Assembly (NCBI GenBank): GCA_914767715.1
Contig: OU612065.1
Span: forward strand, 40,486,001-40,550,000
DNA length: 64,000 nucleotides
Reading direction: 5' to 3'
Origin: Membranipora membranacea
Taxonomy: Eukaryota > Bryozoa > Gymnolaemata > Cheilostomatida > Membraniporidae
Part shown: positions 1-11,112 of the stretch, piece after piece
Layout: each line of letters begins with the position of its first letter
Position numbering within the stretch: position 1 is the stretch's first letter
Position numbers and translations under genes: made by a program
Notes under the pieces: model-generated
Seen by the model: only the letters and a program-made list of their open reading frames with translations
Database searches by the model: none
What the model was told of the DNA's origin: nothing

Positions 1-1393
1 GATCGGATATGATGTCCCTCAAATGATATTGTTAATAAAAGTTTCCTGCTTGTTAGTTTTTTTCCCAAAAACGGCTGGAATCTCTAAAAACTGCCTCCAT
101 ATTGAAAAAAAAAAAGATTTTCTGGGAGAGGCCCTTACCCCCTAGGATGAAGGCACCCATCCCGCCTGGCTCTACCACTTGAAAACAAATGGATACAGAC
201 CTGGATATTCCCTATTCTGTACCTCAAGTAAAATTTGTCCAAACAGTGGTGCAGCCAATTGGTATGTTCCCGAACAAAAAGAGGCCAAAGCAAAAAAAAA
301 AAGGTTTGCCAAGCATGATCTGATGCATTTACGTTAGAGAGAAAGCTGTAATTTGTCTCAATCAAAAATTAGTGTGCGAGTTTAAATAGTACATAACATT
401 GCATGGGCTTTTCATATTCAAAGACAGGGAAATAATTTGATGCAACGAGATTATTTTGTTGCATCGCTCTGCTTCAACCCTATCCCCCTCCTTGGAAATT
501 GATATCATGCTGTGGATGGGCACACCACAGAAACCAACAGCACCTTTCACAGCATATGACTACAAATTCAAACTTGATACAGTAGAATTCACTCACCAGC
601 TTCCATATAATCTTCCAAACTGTCACCAAACGATTTCTCCTGAGAAAATATAGAGAACTGAAGCTGATGTTCTGTCTCTCGCTAACGTCTCATTAGTATG
701 ATATGATACTAAATCCATTATGGCAGTCAGTCCAACACAAAATCCAATGCTTTTGCGGCAGCTTATGTCGCAGTTAAGAATGGGTTTGTCTCACTTTATC
801 ATATACTAATAGGTACTAGGAAAATAAAAATGAATGTTCACTCTTGAAGAGCTTAATTACAAATGACATAGAACACAATTTACAACACACCGATGGAGTG
901 AAAGTGAAAGCACTACATGTGCGCAGGGATGCGCTTTCACTATACCTTTAAATCTGTACTTGACCTATATTTTGAATTCTATGTCATTCAGCATGCACCA
1001 CTGTTTCATCAGAAAAAATTGGGAAGACACTTGGCACTCTTTCTTGGCATACTTTTTGTTTTCACTAAATTCACTGCTTTATTCTTATGCTCTCTGATAT
1101 CTGAAAACCTGATGATTGCATCTCACCAACTCATTGCACTTGGACTGACCAGCTCATTGCATGCACTGAGTTGACATAGATAGATCAATGAGGGAGTTCA
1201 TTGGATAGATGGTCCCAGGGGTATTTTTTAGCCCCATCCCATAGATAAGATAGTTTAGTTAGGTCCACTACAGGCCTTCTCTTCTGCTACATCTAGACCA
1301 CTTATTTGGGTTATGTATCACTTGGTATTGTCATTGATATATCATGATTGATGATGGTATGGGATCACTAGTGACTGCAATACATACATGAAG
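1..1393. other. intergenic, no supported gene
   Basis: Only short unsupported open frames are present, with stops in all frames, several A-runs, and no recognisable domain or splice structure. It lies upstream of a LINE remnant and EIF2B1. I see nothing further that can be named. Confidence 0.6.
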
Positions 1394-1884
1394 TGCCAAT
1401 GCATAAATGACTTGCCTGACTCAGTGACATGCAATGTTAGTCTGTACGCAGATGACACTCTGCTATACTCTGTTGTCCGGAATGACGACAATGAGAAGAA
1501 GTTCTAAGACGACATTGACTCCCTTCATGACTGGTCTGAAAGATGGGAGATGCCATTCAATACAACCAAATGTGAAGTCATCATCTTTGGCAACAACAGT
1601 AGAGTGCCGCCCACCTATACACTGGGTGGTGTCCCACTTAAGTCTGTCCCAGAAACAACATACCTACGTGTGACATTTCAGTCAGACCTGAAATTCAACA
1701 GACACATCACAGCCAAAGTGAATACTGCCAACAAAGTCCTAGGAAGTATAAAGTTTGCTCTCCACAATGCCCCAGAGAAAGCCAAACTGCTGGCTTACAC
1801 CAGTCTGTGCAGGCCTGTCTTAGAATATGCTGACACTCTCTGGGACCCAGCTGACAACTCTACAGCAGAAGAAATTGAGCTGTC
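1394..1884 (+). mobile_element. LINE (non-LTR) reverse transcriptase fragment, broken
   Basis: The frame reads INDLPDSVTCNVSLYADDTL, followed by an LxxWSExWxMxFNxxKCEV stretch and a V(T/G)FxSDLKFxxHI stretch, ending near YADTLWDPAD. YADD at 1445-1456 is the reverse-transcriptase catalytic box, and the downstream motifs are typical of the thumb region of CR1/Jockey/Rex-like LINEs. An in-frame TAA at 1505-1507 and the missing upstream palm and endonuclease show that it is dead. The frame stays open to 2125, but after about 1884 it no longer looks like reverse transcriptase. Family assignment is from motif memory, not a search. Confidence 0.85.
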
Positions 1885-2125
1885 CTCAGCGTACGACGAG
1901 GTCATCAACAAACTAGCCAACGCCACCATGGTGACAAGAGCTGCTACGCGAGGAAAACCAACAGCAATTTTTGCTTCTTCCAAACTTCTTCCACAACAGT
2001 TTTTTGCCCAGGACTGTAAGAGTCCTGAGGCTTGGGCCATCCAATACTCAACCCTAATGACGGCTATATGCTGTTACCCCTGCCTAAACCACTGGTTTTT
2101 TTGCTCACAAATGGTAAATATATGA

Positions 2126-2510
2126 GGCACTCCCCTTTATGTCCTAGGGTTTATTGGAGTGTTCTACAATCATCGAGGTAAGATTTGAGGTAAGATGCAA
2201 TAGTACTTATTCTTATTGATATGCCTCTGGAATTAAAAAAAACATGTTTACCAATGATGTCCAATGAGTCCATGATGAACCACATGGTTGATCAGATCAT
2301 GGACATTGCAGTGTACATGATTGTAACTCTAGATGCCTATGATTGATGCAATGCCGCGAGATCTGAGGGCAGGGCAATGCCCATGGCATATGTGCCAGTG
2401 CGCTCTACTTACTCCTACTAGTCGAAGAGATATACTTAAACTGCAACCAGTCTTACTCGTTATTTATAACCCTATTAATTTGTTTCAGATTTCACTGCTG
2501 ACCCGGCGCC
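2126..2510. other. intergenic / EIF2B1 promoter and 5' UTR region
   Basis: No gene is seen. This is the stretch immediately upstream of the EIF2B1 start codon and should hold its promoter and 5' UTR. No TATA-like box was convincing. Confidence 0.45.
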
Positions 2511-5500
2511 ATGACGGACTATCAACCTGGCAATGCTTCCCAATTTGAAGGTTTGTTTCCTTCACCCTGAGTCATCAATTTCCTTTCCTAGCGTTTCTTC
2601 ATGGTAACATAAGTTGATTGCCAATAATATCCTTCTAGTACTACTGAGCTCTGTGCCCCAGGTATGCACCGACCTGCCAGAAGACTGAGAACAGATTGGC
2701 GCATTATACAGTGAGAGCGCCTTTGAGTCACCTCTATTTCTCAGTCTCTAGAATGAGACAGACAGACTCCTCCTTCTCAACTCCTTAGACAGGCCCCGTG
2801 ACCTGAACTATTCTTTTTATATAAATAGAAACCAAAATGTGGACCAGACTGTATCAAATTTGTTGCTCATCTGAAACAACTTTTGAGTAGCTTCTAAATA
2901 ATGTTTGGAAAATAGCCTGTGAGATGTGTAGTTTTCAGCCCTGTACTTGTTCAAGGAATGATAGTTATTAATCCTTAGTTCACTCAAAGATGATGTGTCG
3001 TATGTTAATCACAGAGTTCTATACGCATTGTAGAACGTGTCAGAGAAGTATTTCAGGAAAAACTAAGAAGTCGGGACGTCTCTGCTGCGATTGCGGCAAT
3101 CAAAACCTTGTTGGAGCTGATTCGTAAAGGCAAAGGTAAAAGGCATATATTATTATCTCTGATAGCAGCCAGTATCAATACTAGTCCATTGAAGGGTAGT
3201 TTTTACTTAGCCTTCATACTGTATCTTTTTAAATAATATTTATTTTATAATGAAGTTTTTTGTTGGCTTATCTAGGCCTCCATCGCCTTCGTCTCTCCTA
3301 TAACATCTGGCAAAAAACTATCAATATATCCATACCCTAGCATTGAACCGTGTCACACTACTAATATTTGTTTGATATTATTACCTACTGCGTAAATAAA
3401 AACCAACAACTGTGATTCCTGTGCCTAACAAATGATCACATACTGTGTAATAATGAGCTGGTATAGTTCATACATCTCACATTTTGTGATACCCTGACAC
3501 AGAATCTACATATGCTGAGCTGGTACAGAACTTGAACATAGCTATGAGAGTGATGGCGGCTACAGAAGAGACATCTATCACATCGACTACCAGCGGCTCG
3601 GAGCTATTCATGAGAGTAATCAGTAATATAAAAGATGAGAGAAGGGATGAGGTGAGACGGATATTATATGTGGATTATTTTAGGTATATATACCTACAAT
3701 ATGTTAGATACACGCTGCCAGATGAGGGTTTTGATCCGTACATTGATGATATTCGAGATGGAGAGTTATTCATAATTATTGTGCTCACAAAGTAAATAAG
3801 TTTAACTATTGGCCAAGTCATTCAGATGTGTCTGAGTTTATTTCAGTTCCTGTCCTCGGCGTTCCATGCGAATGTGTGTTTTGGTGTAGTAGGGAAAGGC
3901 TTTTCACACAATTCATGCAAAGTCAATGATTTGTAACATATTAGCTTGAGAATAAAACTTGATTACACTGTATTCAGTCAGTATCAGTCAAAGTGGGAGC
4001 TGTGAATTTTTGTCATGTTGCAGCTAGCTCAGTCGCATATTATAGATTTATTTTATCAAGAACTTATGAGCTGTCACATTCTTAAGTTTGCAACAAACAT
4101 TTGGTGAATTTCAGAGTTTTGACTTGCTAAAGAAGCTGATGTTGGATAAAGGTGATAAATTTGTGAAGATTGCAGAATTATCTCGTCAGAAGATCGCTCG
4201 TAATGGTGGTCCTCATATTAAGGAGAATGCGGTGAGTGGTCTGGTCTCCCTGTAACTGACCACTTGCTCTGAGTGTCAAATTTCATCCTAATTTCCTGAT
4301 ATGAAAATGTTTTTACTCTGTGTGTAATCTGATAACATAAACTAAAAATGTAATCATAATAATATATGTGCTGGATTTATTTTGTATACTCCACAGTCCA
4401 CAGAAACCAATGTAAATTCTGATATCTGAAATTGCAATACTTGTCTGAATCAGTAATAACGAGAAATGTAAGAAGACCTGATCTAATTTTTTAACCTGAG
4501 GCATCATTATTAACACTGTATTTTTCTCGTATATTTCCATGCCAAGTTATCATCATTTTTTAAGATGAGATAATGGCGCTTGTTTTATTCCAGACAATAT
4601 TGGTACATTCCCGTTCAAGAGTGGTGCTAGAACTATTATCTGAAGCTTCAAAGACTAAAAAATTCAAAGTATACGTCACAGAATCCAATCCAGATGGGTA
4701 AGATTACTCTGCGTACTGACAATATAGGGAGGGCCTGTTGTTAGAGGATATTGACTAAACCCCTCATATGATGACTAATGATGGCATAATTAGCTTTGAA
4801 AGTTAGGGCTATCCATATCAATCCAGTCATACTATACATTTTGAAGGGTAGTCCCAATCAATCTACTGGCATAGACAGATAATTGTAACAGCTTTGTCAG
4901 AACTATAATCTTGCATGTTAGGACATGAGAATAAGGATTATGCCCCCTTTGTTTGTGAGATGACAATTCTAAATAATGTCATATTTTTGTATACTTTGTA
5001 TCTACTGGTATAAATTACATGTGCTGTGTGTGAGTGAAGACATTTGGATGAAAATGATAATGACAGATATATACACATGTGACGGTTTATCGGATACCTG
5101 CTTCCAAATTCAACAGAAAGTTTCTAATTCATCAGAAATTCTGATGAAAAAATCCAGAAATCTGTTGCTTGATTATGTCATAAAATGTAGTATCAAAAAT
5201 ACACTGATTATCTATAGTCAACAAGTTTGTGAGAGATGCACACAACTTATTGTCAGTGCTAGGAAAGTTTCATCCAAATAAATCAGAGTACTTCGTCATA
5301 AATATAAAAGCCAAATAGAGTGTGGCGCAACACAAATTATTTTGTTCATCTAAATTAATTCCGAAGGTGTCAATATCTTCTCATCCTTACAGAGCTACGA
5401 TGGTGCAGGAGCTCATAGATAAGAAGATTGATGCTGAGATGATACTAGACTCAGCTATGGGTTATATAATGGAGAGAATAGATCTGGTCTTAGTAGGTGC

Positions 5501-6371
5501 TGAGGGAGTCTTAGCTAGCGGAGGAATCATTAATAAGGTATGCAGAAATATTATAATATTTTAATACCTTCTCTCCTCTCTCGCTCCTCTGGTTATATCA
5601 TATAGATTCTGTCAGTACCTGAATCAAACTGGGTTGAAAGAAGTGGTGCCTCTCTACGCATTACATAGCTCAGGCTTAATGAAATACCTTTATTGTCTGT
5701 ATTTACACTGTGATCCATTGACTTAATTATTTAGCCATGAATGCTCCATCTATTACCCAACTCAATTACACACCACCTTTGTTGACCACCAGCACTTGCT
5801 CCCAGATTTATTGCTTTATAATCATCTCATTCAGATTGGTACATTTTCTTATTCAGATTGGTACATTCTCTATGGCGATGGCTGCTAAAGCTTTTAATAA
5901 GCCGGTATATGTGGCCGCTGAGAGCTTCAAATTCTCAAACCTCTACCCGCTCAACCAGAGGGACATTCCTAATGAGTATTCTGTAAGTTGTACAGCATTA
6001 GACAAGAAAACCTGTGCTTATCATCCCACTGTGTTTGTAGTGGTTTTTAGGCATGCTGTTATTTCCAGGTTAAAAGTCCTGTTTTTTCCAGGTTAAAAGT
6101 CATATTTCAACATTATCAGGATTTTTCAGCCCTACCAGCCAGAATTGAAAATATGCTACAGGATTAATACAGACTGCCTCCCTGCTGACTCCCTGCTGAC
6201 TCACACATATATTGTTGCCTTTTTCAGTACGGTGGAAGTCTAACTATAGAGAATGATAAGAGGCACCCGATGATAGACTACACACCTCCTGAATATCTCA
6301 CTTTACTATTTACTGATATTGGTATATTAACTCCTATAGCTGTTAGCGATGAGCTTATTAAACTGGCGTGA
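2511..6371 (+). CDS. EIF2B1: eIF2B subunit alpha, 8 exons, complete
   Basis: This is the regulatory alpha subunit of the eIF2B guanine-nucleotide exchange factor, which recycles eIF2 in translation initiation and senses phosphorylated eIF2 in the integrated stress response. Exons: 2511-2550, 3034-3135, 3503-3651, 4115-4231, 4594-4697, 5393-5537, 5857-5982, 6228-6371. They join in phase into 308 aa; the human protein is 305 aa. Family landmarks are an N-terminal helical part with [10 protein letters not shown], then [14 protein letters not shown], the Rossmann-like core with [17 protein letters not shown] (about 202-219), [19 protein letters not shown] (about 239-257), and the C-terminal [14 protein letters not shown]. 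The exon 2 acceptor at 3033 was preferred to the AG at 3014 because only it keeps phase with exon 1. Exon 7 has a duplicated acceptor (separate entry). The gene is convergent with the minus-strand gene at 6926. Confidence 0.95.
5829..5870 (+). repeat. 22-bp tandem duplication carrying the exon 7 3' splice site of EIF2B1
   Basis: ATTCAG followed by ATTGGTACATT occurs at 5829 and again at 5851, 22 bp apart. The second copy is the acceptor used here, because it joins GGIINK to [11 protein letters not shown] as in the family. Using the first copy would add 22 nt and break the frame. It is therefore a tandem NAG acceptor pair made by duplication. Confidence 0.85.
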
Positions 6372-6765
6372 TACATGAACATAGAAATCTTGTCTATGAG
6401 TTCCAGGCTTGCTTTACTATAAGAGGTAATTGGCAAATGAGGCGAATCCTGAAATATGCAAATTAATTTTAAGTTCACTAGTCAGCAACAAACGAGAACA
6501 GCTGGGGATCTACCTTGTGGAGTGGGATGTAGCAATGCAATACAGTTGCACAGTATGCATCCATGATTATTTCCATGATAGTGCCAGTTGACTGTCTTAC
6601 AAGCAGAAAAGCACAGTTTGAGGGCTTCACAGTGGTGATTGATAACTGAATACCACAAAATCTAGCCGTTTGAGCTTTCAAACTAACGCTAAAAATCTTT
6701 TTTATCAAAACTTTCTTCCAATCGATTTCGTGCAAAGATGTCGTTGAACAGGGTCAAAGCCCTGA

Positions 6766-6771
6766 CAATAA
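6766..6771 (+). terminator. possible poly(A) signal of EIF2B1
   Basis: This is the first canonical AATAAA noted downstream of the EIF2B1 stop, about 395 nt beyond it. No nearer canonical hexamer was seen. The distance is long, so the assignment is weak. Confidence 0.3.
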
Positions 6772-6779
6772 AAGAGATA

Positions 6780-6905
6780 GTGCAATATAAGCAAAGATAG
6801 GGCAATACTAACAGAGATAGTATAGTATTAGCAGAGATCGTCAAATGTAAGGTGAAACAATATAATACTCGCAGAGATAGTATAATATTAATAGAGACAA
6901 AGCAT
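6780..6905 (+). repeat. degenerate tandem repeat of about 20-30 bp
   Basis: Variants of a motif like AGAGATAGTATAATATTA recur several times with clear drift between EIF2B1 and the convergent minus-strand gene. It has no coding potential. Confidence 0.55.
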
Positions 6906-6925
6906 ATTAGCAAGATTTATCCCAT

Positions 6926-8536
6926 TCATTTAGTTACCCTCAAATCTCGGTCATTTAAACTGTGTGAATAAATAGAACCGTCTGTTGCATTGCTGTAACG
7001 AAGTTTGTACACAGCAGAATCTGTACCACAACTTTTACTGTCCTCGTTTGTATTTGTTAAGCACGCTTCTGGAACATTACTGACAGCTGACTTTCTTGTG
7101 ACATCACTTCCTCTCCTCTGCAGCTGCTTTGGTACAGTTATTTGTAAGAAATGATCTGTCGCCTTCGCAAAGGATTGTTGTATAGCATAAATCCTCCTAT
7201 CCATGCCTTCAGGCGGACCCTCATCCTCGGAATATTGAGAGTTTATTTGTATTTTCTCTGAGGAATTCCCAGTGGGATTCCCGTTGGGACTCTCACTTTG
7301 AGAAGTGTCTAAGCTCTTGTTTGGATTTATCTCCTCCTTGTCATCCTCTCCCTCACTACTGCTCTCATAGTCAGTTGCACAGGGAATCTTTATGATCTCT
7401 GCTGAGGTTTTATGGGGCGGCCTCGCTGTTGATGTCGCACTTGATTCTAGAAAGCAATAAAAAGCAACAAAACTAAGCTTTGCTATTTGGGCAACTAAGA
7501 GGGGACCTAATCTAATTTTCTATTCTCATTGTTGGAGGACTGAAATAGCCAAAGGACCTGTCTACATGAGCACTGAGTAATAATGTTATGTCACAAAACT
7601 CTACATAAAAGAATTAAACATTAGCAAGAATCTGTTCTTGTGCATTGTTAGAGAAATCCCCACTGTTAAGAAATACAACTGAGCAGCCAAACTTAATGCT
7701 GCTAGAGTTTGCACCCTCAGCATGCAGCGAGAATAAAAGTTTGAGGTCAAAAAATTAACTTCAGTCTCTGAAAAATTGTGCTAGGAGCATAGACTTAGTG
7801 ACTAGAAGTGATCTAAGGGGATCACAGTGTGTATCTACCACTTGATGATATTCTTGTACTTACTAGAAGCCAGCTCTGTATGCGAGTTAGAATAGAATGA
7901 TTTACGATAACCATCAGCCCATATTCTATCTAAGTCTGATTTAAATGTCTTGACTTCCGATCCTTGTAAGACTTCACATATTCCGTCTCCCAGAAGCCTC
8001 TGCTTACCCATGTCACTGCTGCGCTGTAACTGACTCATTTCAATCTGAAAATTTAAAGTGATAAGATGTTAGAAAAGCCTGCTTTATCATCAAACATGGG
8101 TCTGTTGCGTGATTAACATGAGATTGGGTGAATTTTCTTGCTAAATGTCATAGTAAGTCATAGCATAGGTCGTGTCACATAACTTGGTATCCAACAGCTG
8201 ATTTATATATCTAGTCCATATTTATTCTAAAGCAGATTAAGTCATTTCTATCAGTCTTGCCAATTACCATATTCGAAAACAGTATAAATCAGAAGACATA
8301 TGTTCACCTTTTTCACCAGACTGTCTGAGACATATTCACTAATATGACAGTACTTGACTAGCTATAGAACTTACTCTCCAAACTTTCCGCAATTTTAGGG
8401 ATACCCATGAAGCAAAGAAAGGCAGCAAAATGTTGTACAAATTGTGTGTGCTGTGTTTAATGTGTAACGGTAGCCTGTATTCTTTTACGCTTGCCTGGTG
8501 CTGTTCCAGTCTCAATATTTTATACAAGTCTTTCAT
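6926..8536 (-). CDS. unrecognised protein, 3 exons, about 287 aa
   Basis: Minus-strand exons 8375-8536, 7864-8044 and 6926-7446 join in phase with good donors (GTAAGT in both introns) and acceptors (TTTTCAG, TTTCTAG), giving 287 aa. I do not recognise the family. The first exon (about 54 aa) contains RLEQHQ and a hydrophobic stretch NLYNILLPFFASWV. The second is mixed and charged, with LDRIWADGYRKSF. The third begins Ser/Glu/Asp-rich and probably disordered (ESSSEGEDDKEE), then more basic, ending SLNDRDLRVTK. The start at 8536 is the least certain part; a further 5' exon is possible because the frame stays open upstream through an AG. Exons 2 and 3 are better supported than exon 1. It is convergent with EIF2B1. 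Confidence 0.6.
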
Positions 8537-11112
8537 AACAGCCTGTCATCCACAATAACTTACCATTCAATAGTCATATAACAAAACTTGCTCCAAGAGT
8601 CACCAAGTGAAAATTCTGTAGGTTTTCGAAAATGTATCTCCACTGAAAATGACTACATTCTAAACTGTCCTTTTTTACTATTCATAGCCCTCTGTTATGT
8701 TGAGACATTCTTGAAATTGAAAATGCTCAATGATGCTTCAGTTTACTTAATAACAGTGTACTTAAATTTGATGCCATCAATTGATTGATTTCTGAAACCC
8801 TACTATGTCAAGATGTCTGAGTATCTATTTGTATATATTGTTATTTAGCATAGTTTGGTAGAAGCCATGCAGTGCTCCTCATGATAAGTATGTTTGAAGC
8901 ATGTGAATCCAATAATTTGTTTGATTGTCTTGATGATACAAGTGTGGGATTTTCATGAAAGTATTATGTATGTGTCTTTTTCTTGTGGTATCTCCGCTGC
9001 TGCGGTATCTCGACTACCATCACCTCAGGCTAAATGATTTCATACTGCTTAGCTGGTCATGAATCTTGATCAGGCCCAATTAAAATCAATTGAATTAATA
9101 GATATTGTTGTGTCAGACTTCTATAGGTTAGACGTTATAATCATAACGATATGCTTCCCACAACCTATCAGAGTTCTCCTCTGCTGATCTGGATATCAAG
9201 CGTAGCATCAGATGGGTGTTGTGGTCAGCCCTGAGAAGGTCCAGGTGTACCTCCTCATTTATGGTTTTATATTTAGAAATTGTGCGCCTTACTCTTCTGT
9301 TCTGGCAGTTTGTGGCGGCAAGTGTCCAGTTTTTATACTGGTAGTGATGGCAGCTACCCTGAAACTATCATACACTCTACAATTAGACTTGTCATGGGGA
9401 GGGGGGGGATGGTTTTAGATTTTTTGGTTTTGGGACCAGAACCATCAAAAGGCTACTCTACACTGTACTGAATTTATATGTAACTCTAGAATGAAAGTAT
9501 GCAAAATAATAGACTGGTGGGTTTCAGATATGATCATAACTTTTATAACCAGAGTTTGGACTGAAAAGTCATACAAAAGTTTGATCCCTTCAATCGGAAT
9601 TTGTAATACAAGTAAAAATATAATCATCGTGCCATTTTACACGATGGCATGATTTTCTTGATTTCACTGATAATTATTACTGTGATGCCATCATCAGACC
9701 GATATAGTCAGGTACTTCCGATCGTGCCAAGAGGCAGCCTTTGAACCGCAGACATTCCGCTCGCTGCAAGGACTCTTTTATTACCAGAGCCAGGACCACC
9801 AAGTGCCAACATACAGTTTTCAATTTTGCAGTTCAAAACTTCCTATTAACCAATATGTATAACCAATATGTACTGTTGCGACGAATTTTATGTGAGAGCA
9901 TCTTTCTTACTGTGGAAAATAAAGTCATTACTCATTATTATTATTATCATTGTATGAAATGCACAATTATTTTTCTAACAGTTCCAATCTACATTTACAA
10001 TTTTTTTTCTCTTTTTGTATTTTCCATCTTGCTCTGTTGTTATAGCTTAGATTAAGAAGAAGGAATGCTCTTTTACCAGGGAGGGTGCGAGTTCAATCTT
10101 TCAAAGCTTTTACCCTGCCTTTACTCAAATTCTGATAGATATACTGAGTTGTGTTCTCCTGTTTAATAGCCAAGCAGACAAACTCAGAGAAAGCTTTCAG
10201 AGTATCAACTGAACAGTGCGCATGCGTCAAATATTTGTTTTCAATAGTGATCAGCTAAGTTGAGGGCCAATGTAAGACATTTTTTCTTCTCCATAAATTT
10301 TGGTCATATATTTCAGTTGCGCATTCAACTACCTGCCTTCTGGTGAGAAAGTCAACTCTGTCACATGGTTTGCAGAGTGATCTAGTCATTAAGTTGCTGA
10401 TGAGTCACAAGTCAAGCTAAGGACATTGTTAATGTTAGCATCACTCATCAGAGTTCAGTTGGTGACTGACTGAAAGTTTTGACTGACTTACTAGTGACTT
10501 GTAGACTTGTGTAAAGAAAGTGGTGAGTAAGTGTATATAATAGATATAAGTAGTATAAGGAGATGATGTGGTTAGTTATGAGAGTGTGAGTGCAGCGATT
10601 AATTTTTTTAAATGTATTCTTATTGATAAATAAATGGCTGAAGCAGTCTGACAGCAGTTCATTTATTACTTCTAAGACATTAGTTCCAGCTATAACTATG
10701 CTGCTGTATGTATATTATGCTCATGCAGATTAGTAGAAGGAGAGGGAGAGTTAGACCATTGGTGTCGATCACCGTCTTCCTAAGTGTAATGCCTCCCACC
10801 ACTCTATTCCTCAAGCTTTCCGTTAGCTTAGATCGGGCTTAGATCACAATCTTTTGGTATTATATTTTATATTTGTCAGATCATCTTTTCAATAGAATTC
10901 CGTTCCACTAATTACATTTGAATATTTTCCCCAGGGTCGGAAAAAGTTCTGCATCTGGCATCACCGGAATACTGACACTGTAAATTGCGTAATTATCCAC
11001 CAGCCTACAACAAGGACAGGCTTGTGGAGTGCAGACAAGTCAAGGACTAGAATTCTATGACCCCCAATATGACCTGCTGAATCCTAATCAAAGCAGCATC
11101 CTCTTGGCAAAA
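8537..11112. other. intergenic, upstream of KIF3B
   Basis: About 2.6 kb lie between the divergent unknown gene and the KIF3B start. Only short spurious frames are present. A small hairpin around 9625-9650 (ATCGTGCCATTTTACACGAT type) and AT-rich stretches are visible. The last part, from about 10935, probably holds the KIF3B 5' UTR. Nothing else can be named. Confidence 0.5.

Noticed and set aside
1885-2125. Continuation of the LINE reading frame
   Set aside because: The frame stays open but the sequence loses all similarity to reverse transcriptase, so it is not counted as part of the element.
3015-3033. Alternative EIF2B1 exon 2 acceptor at 3014
   Set aside because: It breaks phase with exon 1, while the AG at 3032-3033 restores it and fits the protein family.
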